Shown here piece by piece: positions 7,958 to 16,052 of a stretch of DNA of 22,193 bases. The stretch is taken from positions 1-22,193 of IMG/VR virus record IMGVR_UViG_3300028600_000021. One strand, written 5' to 3'. This DNA comes from a virus. The notes under the pieces are model-generated. The model searched no databases. It worked only from the letters and a program-made list of their open reading frames with translations, and had not been told where the DNA came from. Both the position numbers and the translations under genes were made by a program. How positions within the stretch are numbered: position 1 is the first letter of the stretch; every line of letters starts with the position of its first letter.

Positions 7958-9001
7958 TTACGGCAAGAATTCGAATTTACGAATAGCCGAAGAATCTACG
8001 GCTAAGTTAACTTGGTAAGGTACGATTATCGCGTAATCGAAGCTTATTTGCCAATGTTCTACCTTGGTCGCCGTTAGGTAGCCCAATCCCGTAGCTACCG
8101 TTTCGTCGCTACATTCGGAATCGTACTTAATACCAACGGTAAAAGGTAGGTCCGGCAAGGTGTCTTCGAACCATTCGGTACCGCGTGTCGCTACGGCTCG
8201 CATACGCGCGTCGCAATCAACCCGGGTTAAAAGGCCCATAGACCCGTCGGGCATAAAATACCCCGTTCCGTAAACCCCTACGCCGTTAACGATACGGTTC
8301 GAAAAGGTAAAGTCCTTCCCGGCAAACTGGTAAGCGGTATTAGCCGCGTTCCCCGGTCCTTGGTTTATGTACCGCATAACGGTAGACATAATCGAAGGCG
8401 AAGCGATAACCTTTACGTTTTCGTCGTAATAGTCGTCGGCAAAGTTAATCGGGTCTATATCGTTAAAGAAGAAGTCGCGGTCTACGGCTTGGACTTGTAG
8501 CGCGTCCCCGGCTAACGGGTACTTCGTCGGTACGATTTGACTATTATAAACTTGGTTTTTGTTGGCGTCCAAGGCCAAATCCAAGTCGGTTTCGATTTCG
8601 TTTTTAAACGCTTCTACGATTTCCCTAATTTTCTTGGCTAAATCGGCCGTATAGGTAATTTCGTTTACTTGGTATTCGCAAGGAATCATGCAAATATCGG
8701 CTACAAGTGTTTTCCAGTTAATACGGACCAAGGCGCTATCGCTTTCCGAACAACTAACGACGCAAGAACGAACGTTAGTAAGGGTAACCGGCCCTTTTTG
8801 TAATACGGGAACGTCCAAGTTACGGCCTTCGGACGCTAAAGCTTTCGCCCGTAGGTCCGCCGAAACTATGGAATTCGCGGAATTGGTCATTTCCAAAACG
8901 GCGGTTAAAAGTCCGTTCCGGGTTACTCTAAGTTGGTCGCGGTCTAAACGCGACGGGTACAATACCCTAATATCTTGTAAATACGTTGCTGCAATACTCA
9001 T
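7958..9001 (-). CDS. Major capsid protein
   Basis: The 347-residue protein builds the icosahedral head. The call rests on order (portal, linker, scaffold, this gene, terminator) and on size. The protein has a helical segment at about 120 to 145 (LAKKIREIVEAFKNEIETDL) resembling the spine helix of HK97-type capsids, followed by beta-rich regions. VIASPSIMSTVMRYI in the second half resembles capsid P-domain segments of the kind that read viaspe. Several Cys residues (for example CVVSCSESD) occur in the first third. The start is ATG 9001 after seven A residues. The strong terminator right behind it suits a highly expressed gene. HK97 fold is inferred, not shown. Confidence 0.8.
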   Translation of the reverse strand: MSIAATYLQDIRVLYPSRLDRDQLRVTRNGLLTAVLEMTNSANSIVSADLRAKALASEGRNLDVPVLQKGPVTLTNVRSCVVSCSESDSALVRINWKTLVADICMIPCEYQVNEITYTADLAKKIREIVEAFKNEIETDLDLALDANKNQVYNSQIVPTKYPLAGDALQVQAVDRDFFFNDIDPINFADDYYDENVKVIASPSIMSTVMRYINQGPGNAANTAYQFAGKDFTFSNRIVNGVGVYGTGYFMPDGSMGLLTRVDCDARMRAVATRGTEWFEDTLPDLPFTVGIKYDSECSDETVATGLGYLTATKVEHWQISFDYAIIVPYQVNLAVDSSAIRKFEFLP

Positions 9002-9027
9002 TTTTTTACTGCTTTAAAGGGTTAAAA

Positions 9028-9993
9028 TTATCTTGGCATATTTTGGACCCCGTAGCGTTGGTAAGCTTCGTTTTTTAGTTTGTCCCAATCGTCCGAACCG
9101 CGCGCAATACCGGAAGCCAACAAAGCTTCTTCCGCCTTGTTTACAAAATCCGATTTTGTCTTAAAGTCCGTAGGATTAAGCGCCAATCTTTGCGTATTGG
9201 TCCCTTCTACCGTTACGCTTTCGATGCTACCTACTACCTTGGTAGGCGCGCCACCGCCGCCCCCTTGGTCTTTTGTTTGGATAATTTCTTTAAGCAAATT
9301 GGAAAGAATCCCTTTTGCGCTTTCCGGCTTATATTCATTATCGTTAATTTGCGCGCCGCTATCGTCCAAGTAAACTACTTTCCCTTCTTCTACTTTCGAA
9401 TTTTTAACCATTTTATTAATGGCTAAATCTATTAACGCTTGGCGCGCGCTTTCCGGTACTTCGCTTTTGAATTTAAAGCCCCTTAAGCCCGCTTCTATAT
9501 CGGTCCTTTTTTTCGAATCGACCATATTCGTACTTAATTCCGATAAACGGGAATTTAAGCTATTCTTTTCTTCCAACCATTTTTCGCGCTCTTTTTTAAA
9601 GGTTTCTTCCCAATGGGCGCCGGGTCCATTTGTTTTAAGGTCGTTTATTTCTGTTTTAAGGCGCGCTACTTCCGCGTCCTTGCTTAAACTATCCTTTTGG
9701 CCCCTAAGTTCTTTAAGTTCGCCGTAAAGCCCCTTAATTTTATCGTATGTTTTTTGCTTACTACCGTCTTCCAGTTGCCCGGGCTTTTCCCCTAAGATTT
9801 CTTCCATATCCTTATCGTATTGGCTATGGATTTGGGAAACTTCCCCGGTAATCTTTTCTTTATAAATAGTTTCGGCCTTGTTGCCGATAACTTCTTTTAT
9901 TTTGTCCGTTTCCAAAAGGACCGGCGTTAAATCGTTTATTAATTCCGGCTTTTCTGTAAGCGCGGCGGTAATTGCTTCTACTGTTATTTCCAT
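9028..9993 (-). CDS. Capsid scaffolding protein
   Basis: The 321-residue protein is highly charged and mostly helical. Residues about 25 to 170 read as coiled coil (LYGELKELRGQKDSLSK, EREKWLEEKNSLNSRLSEL), followed by a Gly-rich linker QGGGGGAPTK at about 242 to 251 and a short C-terminal helical domain (DDWDKLKNEAYQRYG). This layout and its position directly before the capsid gene fit a scaffold that guides shell assembly and is later removed. No protease motif is visible in it and no separate protease gene is seen between portal and capsid. ATG 9993 follows the upstream stop by 22 bases. Confidence 0.75.
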   Translation of the reverse strand: MEITVEAITAALTEKPELINDLTPVLLETDKIKEVIGNKAETIYKEKITGEVSQIHSQYDKDMEEILGEKPGQLEDGSKQKTYDKIKGLYGELKELRGQKDSLSKDAEVARLKTEINDLKTNGPGAHWEETFKKEREKWLEEKNSLNSRLSELSTNMVDSKKRTDIEAGLRGFKFKSEVPESARQALIDLAINKMVKNSKVEEGKVVYLDDSGAQINDNEYKPESAKGILSNLLKEIIQTKDQGGGGGAPTKVVGSIESVTVEGTNTQRLALNPTDFKTKSDFVNKAEEALLASGIARGSDDWDKLKNEAYQRYGVQNMPR

Positions 9994-10015
9994 TACTTCC
10001 CGTTTTCGTGGTTAA

Positions 10016-10561
10016 TTAGACTTTGTTTGTTTGTTCGTCTTGCCAAGCTTTAATCTTGGTTTTAATATCGTTCTTAAGGTCGTCTTCCAAAAGTTCGATA
10101 TTATTTTCTTCGGCGAATTCGCGTAATTCGGCTACGCGGGCCGTATTAACGTCGAAGGCTTCTTCTACCTTTTCCGGGGCCTTCATTCCCGGGGTAATAT
10201 TCTTGGCTTCCCCTTCCATTCCGTTAGGTCCGGGACCTTGGGGTAATTCCCCGCCGCCGGGTAAAATTTCCGGGCTTGTTGTTTGCCCTTCTTGTTTGCT
10301 TGGGTCGTGTACGACTATGGTCGTATTATAGCCCAAAAATGGAAAGCCTTTTTGTAGCTTTTCCAGTTGGCGCGCGTTAAAGCTTTGTACGTGGAAGGTC
10401 GTTATATACCGTTCCCGCTTTACGTCGTTAACTTTACGGACTAAGGCTATTTGGTAATGGCCTTGGTTGCCGATTTTAACTTCCGGGTTAAGCGTTTCGC
10501 CTAATCCGGGTTGTAATTCGTTTAATTTTTGCTTTGCGTGTTCGTAATTATTGGCTTTCAT
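10016..10561 (-). CDS. Head-associated protein with HeH/LEM-like C-terminus
   Basis: The 181-residue protein has three parts. Residues 1 to about 90 are mixed alpha and beta (for example YITTFHVQSFNARQLEKLQ). Residues about 90 to 132 are a Gly/Pro-rich linker (LPGGGELPQGPGPNGMEGE). Residues about 140 to 175 (VAELREFAEENNIELLEDD) resemble HeH/LEM helix-extended-helix modules often found at the ends of phage structural proteins. It sits between portal and scaffold, so it may be a minor head protein or a head assembly accessory. The module call is by eye; the overall family is not known to me. Confidence 0.7.
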   Translation of the reverse strand: MKANNYEHAKQKLNELQPGLGETLNPEVKIGNQGHYQIALVRKVNDVKRERYITTFHVQSFNARQLEKLQKGFPFLGYNTTIVVHDPSKQEGQTTSPEILPGGGELPQGPGPNGMEGEAKNITPGMKAPEKVEEAFDVNTARVAELREFAEENNIELLEDDLKNDIKTKIKAWQDEQTNKV

Positions 10562-10582
10562 ATTTTCCCATTTTTAGAAAGG

Positions 10583-12379
10583 TTAAATTTCCGCGCCGGT
10601 CGTTCCGGGTACGGGGGTAATCGGTGCCGCTATTGCCGGAAATTTTGCCAAGCTTTCCGAATTGTAGCGGTCTATTATTTCCATAATTCTAACTAAGCGG
10701 CGGTCCATTGGTAACGAACTTCCGAATTCAGTTACGGCCGTTTGTTCTTCTTCGAACCGTTGTATAAAATTATAGAAATTTAATTTTAAATTCAATTCTT
10801 CGCGCGTAATTGCGCCGTCTTTAAATAATTGGACCGCTTCGGCTTGCGTATAAAGCGGCAAAGGTTCCAACTTAAAAAGCATTTTTTGCCTAAGTATTTT
10901 TGTCGAATTCCCTTTATATTTTGTTTCGATTATTTGGTCGAAAATTGCGGCTTGTTCGTAATGCGGAAGGCCAATTCGTTTGGCTTCTTCGAATCGTCCT
11001 TGTAATTGTTCTTCCGAAACCAAATACCATTCGGTCCCGTAATTTGCTTCGACGCTTAAAGTACTATCCGGGTAATATAGTCCGCCAACGGTATAGATAA
11101 TCCAAGAATAAATAAAGTCTAATTCTTCTTTGGTCCGAAGCAAAATATTATCCATACTGGCAAAACTTCCCCGGGCTTGGATTTCGTTTACTGCTTGGTC
11201 GTCCAAAAGCGAAGAAATCCCGACGGTTTTATAGCGGACTTCTATTTCTAAGTCGTCCAACTTTTCGGGTATATACTTCATTTTGTCCGTATCGGGGAAG
11301 TACATATTAAATTTACCGCTACCGTCTTCGGCGTTTTTGTCGGCTTGGACTTTAATACCGATATGCGTACCGGGACCAATTAAATTAAGTTTGTCGGCTT
11401 TCTTGCATACCGGGCAATCGGTCCAAATGGTCCGGGTTTCGCCGGTTTCCCCGTCTATTACTTGTTCGTCGCTTTGCTTCCCGTTCTTACATTTTACATT
11501 CGGGCATTTACTTATCGGGCTTTCCGTTACCGGGAAGGGCGCGTAATAGTCCGTATAATTTCGGAAAATATCAAAGGTCGTCCAGTCTTCCAATTTACTT
11601 ATGGACTGCCCAAAAGGCGTTCGGCGTTTTAGCCAGTTATGCGAATTTGCCGGGGTCTTTACGAATAAATGGGCCGGGCAATAACCTAAATTATGTTCGG
11701 AATCTATGATTTTACGGAAGTTCCCGGAACCGTTGTTATATTCATAAACGCGGTACCGTTCCGAATCGTAAACGCTATAAAGTTCGACTAAGACGGTTTC
11801 CAATTCCCCGTCGTCTTGTAAGCGCATACGGCGCGTTTTTTTGCTATGCCTAAAGACGATATAGGCTAATTCCCCGCTTTCGTCCTTAACCCAAGCGTCG
11901 ACCAAACGGTCTAAACCAACCGAAATTAAATACGGCGTTCCTTCTTCGTCCCGGTCTACTACTACAATATTAGAAGGTTTGTTCCGGAAGACTTCGCGGC
12001 CTTCTTCTTCTACCCAAGTTTCGGGGTCGTTCGCTACTATCCATTCGCGAAGGTCCGTTATATCGTCCGGGCTATTAACCGCAAAGAATCGGTTTTTTCC
12101 TTCGAATACTTTATAAAAGTCGTTTAAGATAGCGTCGGTAATGCCGACTACGGGAAGCGGGAAACGGAAAAATTCTACCAATCTTTGGTATTTTTTTTCG
12201 ATACGCTTTTCCAAGTGGTTAAGGAATTTTGGCCAATAGCTTTCCTTTAACAACTCGGTTGCGCTCATTTCTTCCGTAAAAACCCTTAAGCTACTTTCTT
12301 GGTCGCGTACTTCTTCGATACGTATACTATTCTTCGGGCTTTGTATTATTTCCTTCGCTTGGGCGTCGCTTAATGTCAT
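10583..12379 (-). CDS. Portal protein
   Basis: The 598-residue protein would form the ring at the head vertex through which DNA is packaged. Size, helix-rich N-terminus, central beta-rich region with DIAMKG-free anchoring segments, and helical C-terminal third (EAVQLFKDGAITREELNLKL) fit phage portals, and the order terminase, portal, scaffold, capsid is standard. Residues 292 to 325 carry four Cys in two pairs (CPNVKC at 292/297, CPVC at 322/325), a likely zinc ribbon inserted in the middle of the protein. The start ATG 12379 overlaps the previous small gene by 53 bases; a later in-frame Met at residue 38 is the alternative. Assignment rests on context and general architecture. Confidence 0.82.
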   Translation of the reverse strand: MTLSDAQAKEIIQSPKNSIRIEEVRDQESSLRVFTEEMSATELLKESYWPKFLNHLEKRIEKKYQRLVEFFRFPLPVVGITDAILNDFYKVFEGKNRFFAVNSPDDITDLREWIVANDPETWVEEEGREVFRNKPSNIVVVDRDEEGTPYLISVGLDRLVDAWVKDESGELAYIVFRHSKKTRRMRLQDDGELETVLVELYSVYDSERYRVYEYNNGSGNFRKIIDSEHNLGYCPAHLFVKTPANSHNWLKRRTPFGQSISKLEDWTTFDIFRNYTDYYAPFPVTESPISKCPNVKCKNGKQSDEQVIDGETGETRTIWTDCPVCKKADKLNLIGPGTHIGIKVQADKNAEDGSGKFNMYFPDTDKMKYIPEKLDDLEIEVRYKTVGISSLLDDQAVNEIQARGSFASMDNILLRTKEELDFIYSWIIYTVGGLYYPDSTLSVEANYGTEWYLVSEEQLQGRFEEAKRIGLPHYEQAAIFDQIIETKYKGNSTKILRQKMLFKLEPLPLYTQAEAVQLFKDGAITREELNLKLNFYNFIQRFEEEQTAVTEFGSSLPMDRRLVRIMEIIDRYNSESLAKFPAIAAPITPVPGTTGAEI

Positions 12380-12545
12380 TTCCCGAATATATAAAGTTAT
12401 CGTCGTTAATTTCCCAAGCCGAATTAGGAAGCCTTAATATCCTTAAGGCTTGCGCTAATTCAAAATCTTGGCTTTTTTTTGGGTCGCTTTTAGTCCGTAG
12501 GGTTACTTTTGGGTTCTTAGGCAACGATTTTTTCCTTTTTGCCAT
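12327..12545 (-). CDS. Small basic protein of unknown function
   Basis: A 72-residue protein starts at ATG 12545 ten bases after the upstream stop. The N-terminus is strongly basic (MAKRKKSLPKNPKVTLRTK), followed by a helical stretch (DFELAQALRILRLP) and a polar C-terminus. The last 53 bases overlap the portal start in another frame. It has no recognised motif. A basic small protein next to the portal could bind nucleic acid or the packaging complex, but nothing in the sequence proves this. Confidence 0.6.
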   Translation of the reverse strand: MAKRKKSLPKNPKVTLRTKSDPKKSQDFELAQALRILRLPNSAWEINDDNFIYSGNDIKRRPSEGNNTKPEE

Positions 12546-12555
12546 AACCTAAAGT

Positions 12556-13173
12556 TTAAATGTCCGTAAGTGGATTAAAAGCGGGTGTAACGATAACTAA
12601 ATTTTCGGACCAACCGGAAGGGAACGCCCAAGAAATAGTATTGGTATCTAACGTCGCAAATCCGGCGTTATTTCGGTCCGAAACGAACATACTTTGCAGT
12701 AAGAAACCGCGTTGGTTCGTCGGGTCGATTTCGTAAGCGGCAATTCTACCGCCTTCCAAGAAAAGGTAAACGGTAAGGCTTTTTTCGCAAGTAAGAAGCT
12801 TAAGCGCCAATTCGATTTCGGGGGTTAATTCCCGGAATTCAGCACTAAAGGCCGAAGGGTTAACCCCTTGGACTTCTTCTACCCCGTTTAACGTGGTATT
12901 GTCCCCGCCGCCTATCGTAATAGCCGTTCCGGCTTCGATAACAGGGTTACCACCAAGTAAGGGGGTTACGACGATTTTCGTATCGTCTACGGCGGCAATT
13001 AACGTTTGCCAATCGGCAAGTACCGTTATATCGTCCGGGGGTACCGCACCGGTCCCGAATTGATTACCGCTTCTTTGAAAAGCAAGTCTTTGAATTTGTT
13101 TAAGATTTACGCCGCAATCTAAAGCGGGTACGTCGCCTAACGCGGTTGGAAGTGGGCATACACAATCGGCCAT
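12556..13173 (-). CDS. Beta-rich structural protein, candidate major tail protein
   Basis: The 205-residue protein has few charged residues and many Thr, Val, Gly and Asn, as in beta-sheet virion proteins. It contains ITIGGGDNTTLNG at about residues 86 to 98, FSAEFRELTPEIELALKLL after it, and SWAFPSGWSENLVIV near the C-terminus. I recall similar proteins in Bacteroidota phages and prophages, mostly unnamed. A Gly/Thr-rich strand, a paired helix and a final beta sandwich strand recall tail tube proteins, and no other gene in the window fits a major tail protein. Its own promoter-like box and 103-base leader support high expression. The location between terminase and portal is unusual for a tail tube gene. 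The role is inference. Confidence 0.75.
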   Translation of the reverse strand: MADCVCPLPTALGDVPALDCGVNLKQIQRLAFQRSGNQFGTGAVPPDDITVLADWQTLIAAVDDTKIVVTPLLGGNPVIEAGTAITIGGGDNTTLNGVEEVQGVNPSAFSAEFRELTPEIELALKLLTCEKSLTVYLFLEGGRIAAYEIDPTNQRGFLLQSMFVSDRNNAGFATLDTNTISWAFPSGWSENLVIVTPAFNPLTDI

Positions 13174-13247
13174 TTTTTAGCTTTTTAAGTTAATAATTAG
13201 TAAATATTTAGATTAAAAAGCGTTCCCGTAGCCTTTCGAAGTTCTAA

Positions 13248-13274
13248 CAAAATTATAAAAAAAAGCAAAGCAAA
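13248..13274 (-). promoter_or_regulatory. Bacteroidota-type promoter candidate
   Basis: The AT-rich gap between 13174 and 13276 holds TAATTTTG (complement of 13248 to 13255), an exact match to the TAnnTTTG -7 element of Bacteroidota promoters. TTTG triplets lie 10 and 15 bases upstream, closer than the usual spacing of about 19, so the -33 element is weak. A leader of about 65 to 70 bases would precede the start at 13173. No terminator hairpin is visible in the gap. Confidence 0.45.
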
Positions 13275-13276
13275 AT

Positions 13277-13732
13277 TTACTTTACCCCTTTGTTCTTTAA
13301 ATACGCTTTTATTATTTCGGCATGGTCCGGCAAATTTGCCATTTCAAAATAAGGCGCGCTTTCGATTAATTCTTGGATATTCCCTTGGTCCAACCAGTCG
13401 GCGAAATCGTCGTAACTCATTTTAGCGAATAATTCGCGTTGGTCCTTAACCCATTGCCTATTCTGCGAAGCGATAATATTTTCGTCGACGAATCCTATTT
13501 TAACTTGCGGCGGTTCCGCGTATTTGCTTTCGATTTCTTGTATTAGCCTATTATTTTCCGCGATAAGTTCTTTAAATACCAAGCTATCTTTTTCCAGTTG
13601 GTCGCGTTCCTTAATAACTTCTTCCCGGGCCTTTGTCGCGACTTCGGCGTAAAGCTTCGAAGCCATATAAGCGAATAAGTTTATAAGGGCAAAAATTACA
13701 TTTACAAGAATAAAAAGGGCCGCGCCGTCCAT
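13277..13732 (-). CDS. Membrane-anchored coiled-coil protein
   Basis: I chose ATG 13732 (MDGAALFILVN), preceded by six A residues, over a TTG eight codons upstream. The 151-residue protein has an N-terminal membrane helix at about residues 4 to 24 (ALFILVNVIFALINLFAYMA), then a coiled coil to about residue 75 (EEVIKERDQLEKDSLVFKEL) and an acidic C-terminal domain with YDDFADWLDQGNIQELI. A single N-terminal anchor plus coiled coil is the layout of inner-membrane spanins, but no partner or lysis gene is nearby, and the position after large terminase is not typical. The function is open. Confidence 0.75.
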   Translation of the reverse strand: MDGAALFILVNVIFALINLFAYMASKLYAEVATKAREEVIKERDQLEKDSLVFKELIAENNRLIQEIESKYAEPPQVKIGFVDENIIASQNRQWVKDQRELFAKMSYDDFADWLDQGNIQELIESAPYFEMANLPDHAEIIKAYLKNKGVK

Positions 13733-13774
13733 TTTTTGGCTTTTGTGGTTTACCAAATATAAGAACTTTTTGTA

Positions 13775-15253
13775 TTAACTGTAAAATACTTCCGGTTCTT
13801 CCGGTGTCAAATCGAAAATTTCTAACATCATAAAAGTTTCGATAACGTCCGGGCTTTGGCCGTTTAAAAATGGCTTTTGTTCGTTCTTGGGAATTACTGC
13901 CAATTTCCCTTCGTGGTCCGGCTTGGCCCGCTTTATAGCCTTTCGTTCGAAAAGTAAGCGTTCCTTTAAAGTTTGTTTTTCGTCGTAAGGCTTATTAGCT
14001 ACTTCCGGGGGTATATAATATTCGCCGCGTTCTACCGCGTCGGCCGCTTTGTAAAAACATTGGCTTTTAAGGTCCTTATAGTTTTCCCCGCCTACCGGTC
14101 GGGAACCGTTGTTAAATTCCTTGGCCCCGTCGATAAAGCCGTCTACGAATTGGCCTACCCCGTCGTTATCGAAAGCAATATCGGTATATTGGACCCGGTG
14201 CCGGACTGCCATTTTACGAATAGCGTTAATTACTTCGTTCCCTTTGGTCTTGGGTAGGATTTCGAAGTCGATAAGCATTTTACCGCGCCAACAAAAAACG
14301 ACCATTTTATCGCTTCCCTTCATAGCTATATCGGTCGTAATATGGACCGTTTTATATTTGCTTTCGGCTTCTACGTAAGAATTGGTAAAAATATTTCGGA
14401 ACCGGTCGAAATTAAATAGGTCCTTATTGTCGGTTCGTCGCTTCCAGTTCCCAAGAAGTAAGCGGGCCTTTTCGTCTTCGCTTTGGGCGTTAAGGTTCCC
14501 TAAATATTCCGGGTTCGTCTTAAGAAGTTCTACGTTTTGGTAAATATTCCCGCCGATAAAAGTAAGGGACTTAATAAAGCGCCTTGGATTAATGCCGCTT
14601 TCCTTTACCAAGGGTTCTAAAACGTGCCAACCCTTCTTAACTACTTCGTCTTTAGTGTCGCCCCAAATGTAATTATTATTGTCGACCATAAAATAGCGAA
14701 GGACCCCGGCGCGTTCCTTAATCGGGAAGCCTTCGTCGTCGATATACCAGTCTATAAAATTGGCGACCCAACTATCCGGGTCCGGGTTGCAAGTCGCCCG
14801 GACGTATGGCCGGACCCCGCAAGTTGAACGGTTCCGGGATAAAAGGTAAAAAAACATATTCCGGGAAAAGTGGGTAAGTTCGTCGAAGCCGATAAAAGGA
14901 ATTTCGGAACCTTGCCAGTCGTAGACGTTCTTTTCGTATTCTAAATGGGAAAATTTAAGTTTCGTATAAGGGCTTAAGGACCATTCTAAAGAAGAACGGG
15001 TCCCAACGGTCCCGCTAATTTGGTTATAAAGCTTTTCGCTTGCGTCCCATAAGCCGCCCTCCGCGCGAATTTGCGGACTTGTTCTTCTGAATATAACCCC
15101 ACCAAAGCCGCGAACGTGGGCGTAACGTATCGGTTCCAATAAAAGCGTAAAGGTCTTACCGACCCCGGCCGCCCCGCCGCCTATTACAATATCGGCCGGA
15201 CTTTGTAACGCGGCTACTTGGTAACCGTCTTGGGGTTTAATGTCTTTTATCAT
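13775..15253 (-). CDS. terL: Terminase large subunit
   Basis: The 492-residue protein is the ATP-driven packaging motor and nuclease. Walker A is GGAAGVGKT at residues 26 to 34, Walker B is IPFIGFDEL at about 118 to 126 with the catalytic DE pair, and TCNPDPDSW a little later fits the coupling motif. The C-terminal RNase H-like nuclease shows acidic motifs TTDIAMKGSD, FDNDGVGQF and SPDVIETFMM. Full length is normal for the family, and all key motifs are present. The start ATG 15253 overlaps the small subunit stop as ATGA, so the two are translationally coupled. Confidence 0.96.
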   Translation of the reverse strand: MIKDIKPQDGYQVAALQSPADIVIGGGAAGVGKTFTLLLEPIRYAHVRGFGGVIFRRTSPQIRAEGGLWDASEKLYNQISGTVGTRSSLEWSLSPYTKLKFSHLEYEKNVYDWQGSEIPFIGFDELTHFSRNMFFYLLSRNRSTCGVRPYVRATCNPDPDSWVANFIDWYIDDEGFPIKERAGVLRYFMVDNNNYIWGDTKDEVVKKGWHVLEPLVKESGINPRRFIKSLTFIGGNIYQNVELLKTNPEYLGNLNAQSEDEKARLLLGNWKRRTDNKDLFNFDRFRNIFTNSYVEAESKYKTVHITTDIAMKGSDKMVVFCWRGKMLIDFEILPKTKGNEVINAIRKMAVRHRVQYTDIAFDNDGVGQFVDGFIDGAKEFNNGSRPVGGENYKDLKSQCFYKAADAVERGEYYIPPEVANKPYDEKQTLKERLLFERKAIKRAKPDHEGKLAVIPKNEQKPFLNGQSPDVIETFMMLEIFDLTPEEPEVFYS

Positions 15254-15729
15254 TCGTCCGGGTCGGGTTCGTTACGTCCGTTATCCGGTATATAAATTCT
15301 TACTTGTTGTTCGATAGGTTGGTTACCGCTTGTTATGTCTACTTTGTCGCCGTAAACGCGCGGCTTCTTCTTGGCGGCGGTCCATTTAAGCGCGTCTATG
15401 GCTACCCGGGCGGCGGCGGGGTCTACTTTCCCTTTTAAAACTTGGTTTTTAATATGTTCGATTTCTTCGGCGTTGTGGTCTGCCGTATTTTCCCGGGCGC
15501 GCGCGTAATTGTCGGCGAAGTTTACGTCGAAATGGTCGTCTTCGTTCGGGTTTAACCAACGGTAAACCGTAGACCGGTTCGGCGCCCCGACGCGCTTAAG
15601 CTTGCGTAGTATGCTTAATAAAGATTTCCCGGCGCTTATTTCTTCTACTATAAGGTCCTTCCATTCTTTGGCCTTTTCCGGGTCGTATGGTAAGGCCCCT
15701 TTCTTCTTCTTCTTAGCTTCGTTTCCCAT
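15250..15729 (-). CDS. terS: Terminase small subunit
   Basis: The 159-residue protein recognises the packaging site and hands DNA to the large subunit. Residues about 20 to 65 form a helix-turn-helix region with GAPNRSTVYRWLNP, the usual DNA-binding segment of Sf6-type small terminases. The middle is a helical oligomerisation region (RARENTADHNAEEIEHI), and WTAAKKKPRVYGDKVDI near residue 115 to 131 is the typical C-terminal family signature. The N-terminus is very basic (KKKKKG). The start ATG 15729 follows a T- and A-rich leader with a perfect 14-bp palindrome just upstream. Confidence 0.93.
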   Translation of the reverse strand: MGNEAKKKKKGALPYDPEKAKEWKDLIVEEISAGKSLLSILRKLKRVGAPNRSTVYRWLNPNEDDHFDVNFADNYARARENTADHNAEEIEHIKNQVLKGKVDPAAARVAIDALKWTAAKKKPRVYGDKVDITSGNQPIEQQVRIYIPDNGRNEPDPDE

Positions 15730-15741
15730 TTTAAAAGCTTT

Positions 15742-15755
15742 ATTACTTAAGTAAT
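15742..15755. repeat. Perfect 14-bp palindrome upstream of terS
   Basis: ATTACTTAAGTAAT is its own reverse complement and lies 12 bases before the terS start codon. It could be an operator for a dimeric regulator or a terminase recognition element. AT-rich palindromes of this size can also arise by chance in AT-rich leaders. Confidence 0.5.
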
Positions 15756-15780
15756 TATGTTCTATATCCTATTCTTATTA

Positions 15781-15805
15781 TAACGGTTTTTGTCCTTAAC
15801 GGTTT
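15781..15805. repeat. Direct repeat of 9 bp, 16-base period
   Basis: TAACGGTTT occurs at 15781 to 15789 and again at 15797 to 15805. The second copy covers the stop of the 57-residue gene. The 16-base period is about one and a half helical turns, so copies would not face the same side of DNA exactly. It may be a protein-binding site near the terminase gene or a small tandem duplication. Confidence 0.45.
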
Positions 15806-15969
15806 AATCGGCTTACCGGACTATTTGGATTTCTTACGGGTTGGTCGCTTGGCACCCTTTCCGGTAACTTGGATAAGTCTACCCCTACGCTTTCGGCTAA
15901 GAACTTTTGGTATACTTCGGGTTCGTTGGCTTTAAGGTAAGCCATTTGGGCTTTAGATACGAAGGGCAT
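15796..15969 (-). CDS. Small phage protein starting MPFVSKAQ
   Basis: A short frame of 57 residues runs from ATG 15969 to a TAA at 15798 to 15796. The N-terminus MPFVSKAQMAYLKANEPEVY matches a type of small protein common near terminase genes in phages and prophages, usually beginning MPFVSxAQ and followed by an aromatic residue and a short helix. The rest is polar and Pro-rich (VPSDQPVRNPNSPV). No function is known to me. The start codon is covered by a dyad that could form a hairpin in the mRNA. Confidence 0.7.
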   Translation of the reverse strand: MPFVSKAQMAYLKANEPEVYQKFLAESVGVDLSKLPERVPSDQPVRNPNSPVSRLNR

Positions 15970-15994
15970 AACTTTTGGATTTTACCAAAGTTAT
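15968..15994 (-). promoter_or_regulatory. Dyad covering a start codon
   Basis: On the coding strand ATAACTTTGG, a 6-base loop, then CCAAAAGTTAT make a 10-bp stem with one extra A. The end of the right arm includes the first two bases of the ATG at 15969. As RNA it could hide the start; as DNA it is operator-like. TAACTTTG inside the left arm also matches the TAnnTTTG -7 box, so a regulator bound here could control a promoter for the terminase operon. No good -33 element is seen. Confidence 0.5.
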
Positions 15995-16045
15995 AAAAAA
16001 CCCGGGCTATTTAAAAACTATGGGCTTACACAAAACGCGCCCGGG
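15995..16045 (-). terminator. Terminator-like hairpin with large loop
   Basis: On the coding strand CCCGGGC (complement of 16039 to 16045) pairs with GCCCGGG (complement of 16001 to 16007), followed at once by six T residues (complement of 15995 to 16000). The 7-bp GC-only stem plus T run looks like a rho-independent terminator, but the loop of about 31 bases is longer than usual. It would separate the early module from the terminase operon. Confidence 0.6.
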
Positions 16046-16052
16046 CTTCTAA

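Noticed and set aside
15781-15805. Hairpin reading of the AACGGTT pair
   Set aside because: Checked on both strands: the two copies are in the same orientation, so they form a direct repeat and not a stem.
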